Positions 31,297-39,231 of a stretch of DNA of 39,457 nt are shown one piece after another. Where the stretch lies: assembly GCA_900542555.1 (NCBI GenBank), contig UQNU01000016.1, forward strand, positions 1 to 39,457, given 5' to 3'. Each line of letters begins with the position of its first letter. Position 1 is the first letter of the stretch. The notes beneath the pieces were generated by a model, which was not told where the DNA came from, did no database searches, and saw only the letters and a program-made list of their open reading frames with translations. The position numbers were made by a program, and so were the translations under genes. This DNA comes from an uncultured Collinsella sp. (GTDB lineage: Bacteria; Actinomycetota; Coriobacteriia; Coriobacteriales; Coriobacteriaceae).

Positions 31297-32901
31297 TCAG
31301 TTCAACTGAGTCCATTCATACAGAACCTGGTTCCGTAGGTAAGACGCAGGCGGACTTTCAATCATTTCATTAGCTTGATTTTCTATTCTGGTCAACCGAA
31401 TGCGACCTTCATTTGAAATACCATAATAGTCAAAATATGCCGTAGCTGTTTTATAAAGATCTACGTTCTTTTTCTGCATGTCGATCAGTTCAAGAAGGCA
31501 TTCTTCCGCATCATCTCTCATATCCATGCAATATAAGGAACCAATCTTTAATAGCTGTAACTCAGAAGTTACACTTCGCAAGCGTAAAGAATCAACAGCA
31601 TCCACAACACTGGCATATTCGCCCTCGTCACATAATCTGAGCAAATAATTCTCAGTCACTTCGGGGTCTTTTTCAAAACACGAAGGACCTCTATCTCCCA
31701 CTTCAATCAAATAGCTTCTATAACATGTAATGGTCGCATGGCCGAAGATTATCGAAAGACATAAGAGGAGGCAGCCTTTATTAGCCCAGTTAGGAAATCT
31801 GAAGGATAATTCTTTTATAGAATATTTTTCATTTCCGCGAGACAAAAACAGGACTAACAGTAAATCAATGAAAGCGAATTGGATGTCAATATCAACCATA
31901 AAATGAAGCAGCATTAAAACAATGCCAGCAACCACGAATGAGCTATGGGGAATATTGCTACGTTCCTTAAATATGCAGATTATACGCGTGATACAGAACC
32001 ATAAAAATGCAGTAAGCGCGAAAATGCCACCGTCAAGCAGAATTTGAAGATAGCCACAATGGATGACATTGGCAGAGTATTGCGCACTTTGAACGAATCG
32101 ATACGATTGTCGCCAAGCACCAGGGCCGATTCCGATAAAAGGACTAGGCCCAGCCAATCTAAGTCCATCGTATATTTGAATAATTCGCTCAATAAATGTC
32201 TGCACCGACTCCACAATACGCCCCGACATCATGTCATAAATACACAATATGAGGACAAGTCCAAACACGGCGAGCAAAAATGAGGCCATAGACCGCTTTT
32301 CCAATATCAAATAAAGCATAAGGCCAAAAACGAACAATATGGCAACGGCGACCGAACGTGTCAGGACAAGCGCAATAAATGGCACTAGACAATCAATTTT
32401 TGTAAACAAAGGACTATCGAGCAGCAATAAAAATGAAAGCGCAAACCAAACGGCAGCGGTATTAGCGTATTGAAAAAACGCCTGAAGACGACCAGCGCTA
32501 ACATAACCAAAAAAAGAAGGGAAAACAAAAAAAAGTAAAATAGCAGCTGCAGAAGAAATGAAACAGATGTAGCGTAATCCCCCAATCAGGTAATTGAAAT
32601 CAAAATCATCAACCGAAGTAAAAACAAATGACGAAGACAGGAACATGCAATAGGGGGCAAGATGAGCAAGCGAGTAAGAGCCATAACCGCATGCAAAAGA
32701 AGATATAAGCCCAAGAAATACCATGGCAGCCATGCTTATATTTCTTTGGAAATTTAGAATTTCGAATTTTGAGCGATCAATAACGATAATAAACAACAGA
32801 AAAAAAGAAGCAATAAAAGAAATACTGGAATTATAGCCCCCCTGGAGTAAAAGAATAGCCCCGAGTAAACACAATAGCGTCCATTGAGTTCTTTTATTCA
32901 A
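31297..32901 (-). CDS. O-antigen ligase / Wzy polymerase-like membrane protein
   Basis: 534 aa from TTG 32901, which has GAGG 8 nt upstream. A longer frame to 32973 would begin inside the upstream terminator and is rejected. About a dozen hydrophobic helices. The Wzy_C-type periplasmic region is visible as FIGIGPGAWRQSYRF followed by IHCGYLQILLDGGIFALTAF, where the GxGxG...H...NxxL-like pattern is typical of ligases and polymerases. A soluble, helical C-terminal 140 residues follows the last helix and looks TPR-like. It would polymerise or transfer a lipid-linked glycan outside the membrane. AT-rich compared with the core genes. It directly follows the terminator at 32921-32958. Confidence 0.75.
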   Translation of the reverse strand: MNKRTQWTLLCLLGAILLLQGGYNSSISFIASFFLLFIIVIDRSKFEILNFQRNISMAAMVFLGLISSFACGYGSYSLAHLAPYCMFLSSSFVFTSVDDFDFNYLIGGLRYICFISSAAAILLFFVFPSFFGYVSAGRLQAFFQYANTAAVWFALSFLLLLDSPLFTKIDCLVPFIALVLTRSVAVAILFVFGLMLYLILEKRSMASFLLAVFGLVLILCIYDMMSGRIVESVQTFIERIIQIYDGLRLAGPSPFIGIGPGAWRQSYRFVQSAQYSANVIHCGYLQILLDGGIFALTAFLWFCITRIICIFKERSNIPHSSFVVAGIVLMLLHFMVDIDIQFAFIDLLLVLFLSRGNEKYSIKELSFRFPNWANKGCLLLCLSIIFGHATITCYRSYLIEVGDRGPSCFEKDPEVTENYLLRLCDEGEYASVVDAVDSLRLRSVTSELQLLKIGSLYCMDMRDDAEECLLELIDMQKKNVDLYKTATAYFDYYGISNEGRIRLTRIENQANEMIESPPASYLRNQVLYEWTQLN

Positions 32902-32920
32902 TTCAATTACCTCGTCGTAT

Positions 32921-32958
32921 ATAAATAAAAAACGGAGACCCCTGATGGAGTCTCCGTT
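32921..32958 (-). terminator. Rho-independent terminator of the first SLH-like gene
   Basis: AACGGAGAC (32931-32939) pairs perfectly with GTCTCCGTT (32950-32958). On the minus strand it is followed by TTTTTATTTAT. It begins 18 nt past the stop of the SLH-like gene at 32977 and ends about 20 nt before the ligase-like gene start. Confidence 0.9.
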
Positions 32959-32976
32959 CAACCCAATCAGCAAGGT

Positions 32977-35361
32977 TTACACGAGACCATTTGCATCCAT
33001 ACGATGCAAGAAGGCGGCCATATCTTGTCTAACTACATCCGACATTCCGCGGAAGGTTCGAGAACCGTTGGCCTCAGCCCAACCCTCTGATACGCCATTT
33101 TCCGAAAGCCAAAGGACTTCCTCATAGTGAGGAGTGGATTCGTTAACGTCGGAAAACGGGTTCGAGCTCGAAGCGACACCGCCCTTGTTCAAATAATCCG
33201 AAAGACGCTTAAGGAAAGCCGCCATGTCCTGACGCTTAACGCTATCCATGCCCCTAAATTCATAACCAGAGGATACCTTCCATCCAGTAGAGATTCCGGT
33301 CTGCGCTAACCAGCAAATCTCCTTATAGTGGGGCGTGGAAGAAGTCACATCGATAAATGGTGAAGCTGCAGGTGCGACAAATTCGGGAGATCCGGCCAGA
33401 CGATAGAGAAATGCCGCCATGTCCTGACGCTTAACGCTATCCATTCCGCGGAAAGTACGCGAACCGTTCTGTTCAAGCCAACCTTCAGATATTCCACTGT
33501 TAGCAAGCCAATGAATATCCTCTGAATGAGGAGTTGAACTATCAACATCAGCAAACTTGATATTTCCCTCAGAACCCTGTTCGGTCTTTTCTGAAGTATC
33601 GAAGAACCACCAAAGCCCATCTTTCTTTACAAGCACGAGATTTTCATTTTCAAAATCAAGGTCTTCGTAAGCATCATATTCAAACGGAACAATGACGGTA
33701 CCATCGGTCTTGATTAGACCCCATTTACCATTATTATCCTTAGCCCACCAAGCGGCGCAAGAAGAATGGTATAAGGCGCCTGGAGAAATATAATGCCTTG
33801 ATGGATCAACGGTCTGCAAGCAAATGGAAACGGCATGGTTTCCAATCATAAAGCGATCGAGCCCATTAGACGATAACAAGTAAACTGGTGAAGAGGGGGA
33901 CATTTCACCAGCAACCAACGTGCCGCCGCACAATTGCATACCAGCATAAGAATCAAGTGTACCGACAGTCTTTTTATGGGTTAAATCGATAAATGTCGTT
34001 GGCTTCGCGCTGCTTGATTTACTTAGTTTATTAATCGAAATGAAACCATCATGGTAAGTAGGATAAACTCCATATGTAATCACATCTTCACAATCGTTCT
34101 TACTGCAACGATCTTCATACAGAATGTCGCCATCTGAATTCAGCAATCTGACAACCCAATCTCCAGACTGAGCATCATTTGAAGTAATGGCAATCGCGGG
34201 GACGGAGTCGTAGCCACTAGGAGATGAACAATCGTATGCATTGCCAAAATAAGCATATGAATTAGCACTAAAAACAGGAACAAGTTGATCTTTTATCACT
34301 CTACCGTCCACGTCAAACAACGTACTCTTGGACGTCTTAGTATCAAAGAAAACATAGCGTTGCGACCCGTCAAAAGAGTCAAAGCCCTCTGTGTTCGAAT
34401 AAAGTGAATCAAAATTATTGCTGAATAAAGATTCGACCCATTCTGCACGATCACCATTGCAGGAGTAAACCTCCAGCTTCGATCCTGATTGATCATTTTT
34501 TGAAACAAAAACGAACTCACCAACGATTTTGAAAGAGCCGCAATCATATAGATGTTTTACAGCTCCCTTGTATTCAATTTCTACACACTGCTCGTGACCG
34601 CCAGAAGAATATCCCTGAGGGATATAATTAACGGAAAATGCGATTCCATTTCGGTCGAAACCAGTTTGATAATAATTGTTCGATGCGGGAGATGAACCAG
34701 CTACAAACTCACCCAAAACTCCGTCATTAATCTCAAAATGGCCTTGTTTCCAAGTCACTTTTTCAGGACCCTCTTTGTCAACGGAGTAATAAACGTCAAG
34801 ACAAGAGTTGTCTGAATTAAAAAGAAAATAACATTGATTACATAAAGTGGGTATTACCGAAGAACTCAGCTTGGTACCAGAATCAGTGTTATATAAGCTA
34901 ATTATAGTAGATTGATTTTGAACCGTCGCTTTAGCAAATAACGTTGCATCCTGTGAAAATTCACCATTCACATCACTAGCTTCAGCAGAGGCAACAATCT
35001 TCTTTTTATTAATGTCATAATATCCACAGTTCTGGGATTTTTGCTCGTCGTTTCCATAAGACAACGGAACGAGGCCTTTGTCGAAGTGATAGCCGGCACC
35101 GTAGACGCTATTTGAAATATAAGTATCAACACCAGATACAGTATCCAAGAGAAGATTTCCAAGTGAGTCGACCAAATCGATATGATCGCCCTTACGCATG
35201 ATAGCAGCGCCGTTCGACACGCCATAGACATCGTCATACACAAGACCCTTTGAATTGGTAATGCCCTTGGCGGTATATGCTTCAGATGCTACGGGTGCCA
35301 AGAAAAGTGCGATGAGGCCAACGAGAAGGCCATATACGCCCATTCTCAAACGAATTTTCAT
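32977..35361 (-). CDS. Secreted WG-repeat protein with three C-terminal SLH-like units
   Basis: 794 aa. A signal peptide is visible at residues 1-28 (LLVGLIALFLAPVASEA). A long beta-rich region (about 35-620) follows, ending in a clear WG repeat (GKWGLIKTDGTVIVPFEYD) and a degenerate one (GLWWFFDTSEK), so much of it may be a WG-type propeller. Three SLH-like units close the protein, each with F-x-D-V, TPHxxxI/V-x-W-L, G-I/V-S-x-GW, FRGM and RQDMAAF. They end YRLAGSP, KRLSDYL and HRM in that order. Canonical SLH triplets bind secondary cell-wall polysaccharide. Units 2-3 are encoded by DNA identical to the gene at 37811. ATG 35361 has AAGGAG 5 nt upstream. Confidence 0.82.
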   Translation of the reverse strand: MKIRLRMGVYGLLVGLIALFLAPVASEAYTAKGITNSKGLVYDDVYGVSNGAAIMRKGDHIDLVDSLGNLLLDTVSGVDTYISNSVYGAGYHFDKGLVPLSYGNDEQKSQNCGYYDINKKKIVASAEASDVNGEFSQDATLFAKATVQNQSTIISLYNTDSGTKLSSSVIPTLCNQCYFLFNSDNSCLDVYYSVDKEGPEKVTWKQGHFEINDGVLGEFVAGSSPASNNYYQTGFDRNGIAFSVNYIPQGYSSGGHEQCVEIEYKGAVKHLYDCGSFKIVGEFVFVSKNDQSGSKLEVYSCNGDRAEWVESLFSNNFDSLYSNTEGFDSFDGSQRYVFFDTKTSKSTLFDVDGRVIKDQLVPVFSANSYAYFGNAYDCSSPSGYDSVPAIAITSNDAQSGDWVVRLLNSDGDILYEDRCSKNDCEDVITYGVYPTYHDGFISINKLSKSSSAKPTTFIDLTHKKTVGTLDSYAGMQLCGGTLVAGEMSPSSPVYLLSSNGLDRFMIGNHAVSICLQTVDPSRHYISPGALYHSSCAAWWAKDNNGKWGLIKTDGTVIVPFEYDAYEDLDFENENLVLVKKDGLWWFFDTSEKTEQGSEGNIKFADVDSSTPHSEDIHWLANSGISEGWLEQNGSRTFRGMDSVKRQDMAAFLYRLAGSPEFVAPAASPFIDVTSSTPHYKEICWLAQTGISTGWKVSSGYEFRGMDSVKRQDMAAFLKRLSDYLNKGGVASSSNPFSDVNESTPHYEEVLWLSENGVSEGWAEANGSRTFRGMSDVVRQDMAAFLHRMDANGLV
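33035..33333 (-). repeat. 299-bp direct repeat, copy A (SLH-like units 2-3)
   Basis: Reads base for base the same as 37869-38167 by eye, at a constant offset of 4834 bp, while the flanking repeats have diverged. It encodes most of units 2 and 3 of the SLH-like cassette. Confidence 0.9.
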
Positions 35362-35402
35362 AGGAACTCCTTTTCACTTTCCCCCACCAATAAAACAAAT
35401 CT

Positions 35403-35430
35403 TGTATAACAAATATATTAGGAATATGAA
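35403..35430 (-). promoter_or_regulatory. Possible promoter of the SLH-like gene at 32977
   Basis: On the minus strand, TTCATA (35425-35430), a 16-bp spacer and TATACA (35403-35408), about 40 bp before the ATG. The 136-bp gap also contains an exact TTGACA (35459-35464) without a good -10 partner. Weak evidence. Confidence 0.3.
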
Positions 35431-35497
35431 CTCCCGATTAGGCAATTTTCGGCAAGCGTGTCAAGCAACCGAAATAAGCTACAGCAAACCGCGCAAA

Positions 35498-36409
35498 TTA
35501 TAGAAGCTCGCGAAGGCTCATTCGATGCATAAACGCAGCCATATCTTGCCTCTTCACGGAATCCATGCCACGAAATGTGCGAGTTCCGTCAGCCTCAATC
35601 CATCCCTGAGTAATTTCGTATTGAGATAACCACAGCACTTCATGACGATGCGGGGTGTCAGCCACAACATCAATGAATGGGTTTACGCCCTCTCCGTAAT
35701 ACGGATGCCCGAGATAGACGGACAAGCGCTTCAAAAACGCAGCCATATCCTGTCTTTTTACTGAATCCATTCCGCGAAAAGTTCTTGAGCCATCCGCCTC
35801 CGTCCACCCGCTAGAAATGCCCGAACTTGCCAACCAAATGATTTCCTTATAATGCGGGGTTGACTTGTCTACGTCCGAGAAAATGCAACTTGCATTATTT
35901 AAAGTTGCCGAAAAAACAGGGCTACCGGCAAGACGATACAAAAAAGCAGCCATATCTTGACGTTTCACACTATCCATGCCTCGAAACGAATAAGTCCCAT
36001 TTCCTTCGTCCCAACCAGTCGAAATACCTGTTTGATAGAGCCATAAAATATCTTCAGCATGTGGAGTAGAAGGATTTACATCTGAAAAATGATAAGACGG
36101 GGTTGACGGGACATCAGGATTTTCAGAAGCATCGTGCACGCAATTCGAGCAAGGCGTTCTACCTTCGCTCCGTGCTTCGCCAAGAGACATTGATATGGGG
36201 TTTTTCATACCAGAACAGTCGATTACATAATGATATTTCGTACCAGTTCTTGAACAATATACCGTTCGGTTTAAATCAACAGCAAACGCTGTTTTTGGCG
36301 CCAGTGCTAAGGACGTTGCTATAGCAATGGTAATAATTAGCACGAAAATTGACGGTAATAATAAAACCCGACAATACTCTCGTTCTGCATTGAAATCAAT
36401 TTCATACAT
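35498..36409 (-). CDS. Membrane-anchored or secreted protein with a Cys motif and three SLH-like units
   Basis: 303 aa. Residues 1-43 hold a basic/acidic N-tip and one hydrophobic segment ending in ALAPKTAFA, a signal peptide or anchor. Residues 48-90 contain four cysteines (YCSRTGTKYHYVIDC, then TPCSNC), resembling the small KYHxxxC...PCxxC motif of many Gram-positive secreted proteins, possibly metal-binding. Three SLH-like units of the same ordered types (YRLAGSP, KRLSVYL, HRM) fill the rest, so cell-wall attachment is nearly its whole content. ATG 36409 has AAGGAGG 6 nt upstream and lies 24 nt after the pyruvyl transferase gene, so the two are probably co-transcribed. Confidence 0.78.
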   Translation of the reverse strand: MYEIDFNAEREYCRVLLLPSIFVLIITIAIATSLALAPKTAFAVDLNRTVYCSRTGTKYHYVIDCSGMKNPISMSLGEARSEGRTPCSNCVHDASENPDVPSTPSYHFSDVNPSTPHAEDILWLYQTGISTGWDEGNGTYSFRGMDSVKRQDMAAFLYRLAGSPVFSATLNNASCIFSDVDKSTPHYKEIIWLASSGISSGWTEADGSRTFRGMDSVKRQDMAAFLKRLSVYLGHPYYGEGVNPFIDVVADTPHRHEVLWLSQYEITQGWIEADGTRTFRGMDSVKRQDMAAFMHRMSLRELL

Positions 36410-36433
36410 AGGGAACCTCCTTAAACAAATAAT

Positions 36434-37663
36434 TTAACAATCTAAAATTCGTTTATAGAAATCAGAAACACTACTTCGAATTCGATCTCTATATCTATCG
36501 CGACTGTCAAGATCTTCAAAACCAAAACCGGGAACCTCGGGGATGCTCTCGAGAGAAATTTGATTCCATCGGGAGCCCATCCTTAAAACAGCGTTTTGCT
36601 TAATTGGGTAGTATTCTTTGTCAACATTAATAAACGCACCCGAACAGCCAAAAGAAGAAGCAACGAGATGCGGATGATACCGAGATGAAATCCACTTCTG
36701 ATCACACCGCACCGGCAGACCTTCCGAAAGCAACTCAAGGGTAGGGTAAAAACGAAGGCTGTATCCTCGATCAATCAAATAGTCATATATGTATCTGTCT
36801 ATAATGGGATTACACTCGACTACTCCGACAAGGTCGATACCAGGTTTAACCCCCCATGCTTTAAGCGTACGATCAACCGCATCAAATACCAAACTCGAAT
36901 CACAACAAAATTCATGCTGGACACAAACCATATATTCTGGCAACAATTCAATTGCGTCGGTTTGAATGCAATCATCCAAGCCGTTGACAAAGCAGTCATC
37001 TACATCCAAGTGTAGATTCCTGACCCCATTAAGGGCTTCATAAGTATCCGCATCACGAACCCCAACATAATCGAAGCGTTCAAAAACAGCATTAATATAT
37101 GCTAGATCGTCTTTCGAAAGTGGCATCAGCCCCAAACCTGTCGCAATAGCTGGAATTCCATGATCTGTAGCCCAGCGGCCAAGTTCCAAACGCGCCAAGT
37201 TAGGCTTCCAGGTCCCATTTAAATACCCTCCACCCAAGAAATGAACGCCGGCAATAGCGTCCTCAAGCAATTTGACCCCACTGGCGTAGTGTGGATTTCC
37301 TCCTTGCCAGTCCAGCGCTTGCCTAACAGCAGACGATATCTCGGAAACTGATTCGAGAGTATGATCGCCTTTAACAAATTCATTTTCAAAAGTAAGACGC
37401 GCGATAGTGTCGACACAGACTAAATTCTTATGTATACCGTACAAAATAGCTGCAGCGGACCCTGGCCTATTACAGTCAAGAATGACCGGAAGATCAGGAT
37501 CGATACTCGAAATATACCGAAGCCATTCTCGGGCAATAAGTTCATCTCCGTAATTCGGCCATCCAGGCTCGCAAATTAAATATAAAGCCTTGCGTCGGGG
37601 TTGAGGATGGCGACTGTGGTCAAAAGAAATAAGTTTTTGGCCAATCGAACCTAATATACCCAT
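36434..37663 (-). CDS. Polysaccharide pyruvyl transferase family protein (CsaB-like)
   Basis: 409 aa. The family transfers a pyruvyl ketal from PEP to a sugar of a cell-surface polysaccharide. In Bacillus and Paenibacillus, CsaB makes the pyruvylated ligand bound by SLH domains. Signatures: N-terminal PNYGDELIAREWL, GVHFLGGGYLNGTW, GLGLMPLSKDD, VGVRDADTYEAL, and the C-terminal SSRYHPHLVASSFGCSGAFI with Arg/His typical of the fold. No signal peptide, so it acts in the cytoplasm. ATG 37663 has GGAGG 5 nt upstream. It sits between two SLH-like genes and 24 nt before one of them, which strongly suggests a shared job. The acceptor glycan is not shown. Confidence 0.82.
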   Translation of the reverse strand: MGILGSIGQKLISFDHSRHPQPRRKALYLICEPGWPNYGDELIAREWLRYISSIDPDLPVILDCNRPGSAAAILYGIHKNLVCVDTIARLTFENEFVKGDHTLESVSEISSAVRQALDWQGGNPHYASGVKLLEDAIAGVHFLGGGYLNGTWKPNLARLELGRWATDHGIPAIATGLGLMPLSKDDLAYINAVFERFDYVGVRDADTYEALNGVRNLHLDVDDCFVNGLDDCIQTDAIELLPEYMVCVQHEFCCDSSLVFDAVDRTLKAWGVKPGIDLVGVVECNPIIDRYIYDYLIDRGYSLRFYPTLELLSEGLPVRCDQKWISSRYHPHLVASSFGCSGAFINVDKEYYPIKQNAVLRMGSRWNQISLESIPEVPGFGFEDLDSRDRYRDRIRSSVSDFYKRILDC

Positions 37664-37741
37664 CGAACCTCCGCTTCTATTTTAATAGATGTACAATATT
37701 TTAAATCAGATTACGGATCAGAAACGTCAATGATCCTTATA

Positions 37742-37772
37742 CAAAAATAAGGCTGAGCAATGCCCAGCCTTA
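37742..37772 (-). terminator. Rho-independent terminator of the rightmost SLH-like gene
   Basis: TAAGGCTG pairs with CAGCCTTA (37748-37755 and 37765-37772). On the minus strand it is followed by TTTTTG. It lies about 40 nt past the stop of the gene at 37811, so the pyruvyl transferase gene needs its own promoter in the 80 bp that follow. I could not define one there. Confidence 0.92.
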
Positions 37773-37810
37773 CCAAATTTCGAACTACCTAACACTTCAG
37801 CAAATGGGTA

Positions 37811-39097
37811 CTAAACCAGCGAGGCGCTGCTCATCCTGTGAAGAAAAGCAGCCATATCCTGCCTAACAACATCCGACATTCCGCGGAAGGTTCGAGAACC
37901 GTTGGCCTCAGCCCAACCCTCTGATACGCCATTTTCCGAAAGCCAAAGGACTTCCTCATAGTGAGGAGTGGATTCGTTAACGTCGGAAAACGGGTTCGAG
38001 CTCGAAGCGACACCGCCCTTGTTCAAATAATCCGAAAGACGCTTAAGGAAAGCCGCCATGTCCTGACGCTTAACGCTATCCATGCCCCTAAATTCATAAC
38101 CAGAGGATACCTTCCATCCAGTAGAGATTCCGGTCTGCGCTAACCAGCAAATCTCCTTATAGTGGGGGGTATTCTCATTGACATCAACAAAGGGCGATTG
38201 AGAAGGAGCCTCAAAAGAAGGCGAACCCGCCAATCGATATAAGAAAGCAGCCATATCTTGACGATAAACCGGGGTCATGCCCTGAAAACTACCATCATTA
38301 TAACCGCGCGTTATGCCCTGTCTGGCAAGCCATTTAATGTCTTCCGAGTGAGGGGTGGTTGAATCCACATCAGTGAACACATCTCTCTGCCAAACACCCT
38401 GCTCGTTAAAATAATACATTCCGCTCGGCATGTAGTCTAAACCAACGTTGATGTCATAAGGCACATAATGCCAGCCATCAACGAAAGCCGCGCCACCCTC
38501 TGGTGCACAAACGCCGTTATTTAAGCCGGGCCCGAAATACCGCCACTCTGCATCAAGCGGCGCATGCTCGTTTGACACATAGTTATATGAATGCCCACTC
38601 TGTGAATGCCCACTCTGCCAAATCCATGTATCAATTACTTTCCAGCCAGGAAGATAATTTCCCTTACCGAGCCACTCCGACGGCGCAAACCAATAATACT
38701 TACCATCGATCTTTTTGAGACCAACTTCATAATCGAAATGATCATTATGCTTAACGGAATAAAGACGATTCATTGGAAAATAGAAATTGCCATCAGGAAA
38801 CTGGTCCGGACTAACCTGTTCTCCATGCGAAAAAGCCCAACCCTCATATGAAAGTGGAGATAAAGGTTTTCCGCTATCTGGACAATATCGACCGTTAAAC
38901 GGATCGTAGACGTCTTGATCTGAACACACAGCAACAGAATCAGATTCAGGCGTGATGCCCGTATCAACAAAAGAGACCCCAACGCCACCGACACTCCCTG
39001 AAGCGGTCATAGCGAAAGACGGAGTCGGGCCAGCAAATACCAAAAGAAGACCAGTGGGAACAACAAGATTTTTAATCAATGATTGCCTGAATAACAT
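37811..39097 (-). CDS. Secreted protein with three C-terminal SLH-like units
   Basis: 428 aa from ATG 39097, 6 nt after GAGAAAGG. A GTG two codons earlier overlaps that site. A signal peptide is visible (LLLVFAGPTPSFA). The middle region (about 40-240) is rich in Tyr, Trp and Gly (WRYFGPGLNNG, GWHYVPYD, MYYFNEQG) and resembles no domain I can name with confidence. Short aromatic motifs recall choline-binding or glucan-binding repeats. Three SLH-like units follow. The first (GITRGYNDGSFQGMTPVYRQDM) is the closest to a classical SLH domain. Units 2 and 3 are encoded by the 299-bp segment shared with the gene at 32977. Confidence 0.8.
   Translation of the reverse strand: MLFRQSLIKNLVVPTGLLLVFAGPTPSFAMTASGSVGGVGVSFVDTGITPESDSVAVCSDQDVYDPFNGRYCPDSGKPLSPLSYEGWAFSHGEQVSPDQFPDGNFYFPMNRLYSVKHNDHFDYEVGLKKIDGKYYWFAPSEWLGKGNYLPGWKVIDTWIWQSGHSQSGHSYNYVSNEHAPLDAEWRYFGPGLNNGVCAPEGGAAFVDGWHYVPYDINVGLDYMPSGMYYFNEQGVWQRDVFTDVDSTTPHSEDIKWLARQGITRGYNDGSFQGMTPVYRQDMAAFLYRLAGSPSFEAPSQSPFVDVNENTPHYKEICWLAQTGISTGWKVSSGYEFRGMDSVKRQDMAAFLKRLSDYLNKGGVASSSNPFSDVNESTPHYEEVLWLSENGVSEGWAEANGSRTFRGMSDVVRQDMAAFLHRMSSASLV
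37869..38167 (-). repeat. 299-bp direct repeat, copy C (SLH-like units 2-3)
   Basis: Partner of 33035-33333. Bases just outside differ on both sides (TAACAAC against TAACTAC, then GGTATTC against CGTGGAA), so the identity tract has sharp edges. Confidence 0.9.
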
Positions 39098-39131
39098 ACG
39101 CACCCTTTCTCAAGCAATTTACTTTATGATT

Positions 39132-39169
39132 ATTATATGTTATTAGCTTGTATTTTTTGTTGCGCAACA
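39132..39169 (-). promoter_or_regulatory. Promoter -10 box and operator-like palindrome before the SLH-like gene
   Basis: On the minus strand a perfect TATAAT (39132-39137) lies about 35 bp before the ATG. At the -35 position there is no TTGACA-like box. Instead the perfect palindrome TGTTGCGCAACA (39158-39169) overlaps that region, suggesting a regulator-binding site or an activator-dependent promoter. Confidence 0.45.
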
Positions 39170-39231
39170 TGTACCGTCATGATTATTTCGTAAATTGATT
39201 TAACTGTCCCCGGCCCCGTCCTCTTCTAGCC

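Noticed and set aside
32902..32973. N-terminal extension of the ligase-like gene up to 32973
   Set aside because: It would be translated from inside the upstream gene's terminator. TTG 32901 has a proper ribosome site.
33127..33309. Plus-strand 60-codon frame, exactly repeated at 37961-38143
   Set aside because: It is a shadow of the conserved SLH-like coding repeat and repeats only because the DNA is duplicated. No ribosome site.
35459..35464. Exact TTGACA on the minus strand as a promoter for the SLH-like gene
   Set aside because: At 17-18 bp spacing the partners are CTAATC or TAATCG, both poor -10 boxes. Kept only as a remark.
32977..39103. CRISPR-like array suggested by recurring segments in the right-hand region
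   Set aside because: The repeats are about 180-bp coding units of SLH-like domains, without short identical repeats and unique spacers. No cas genes are present.
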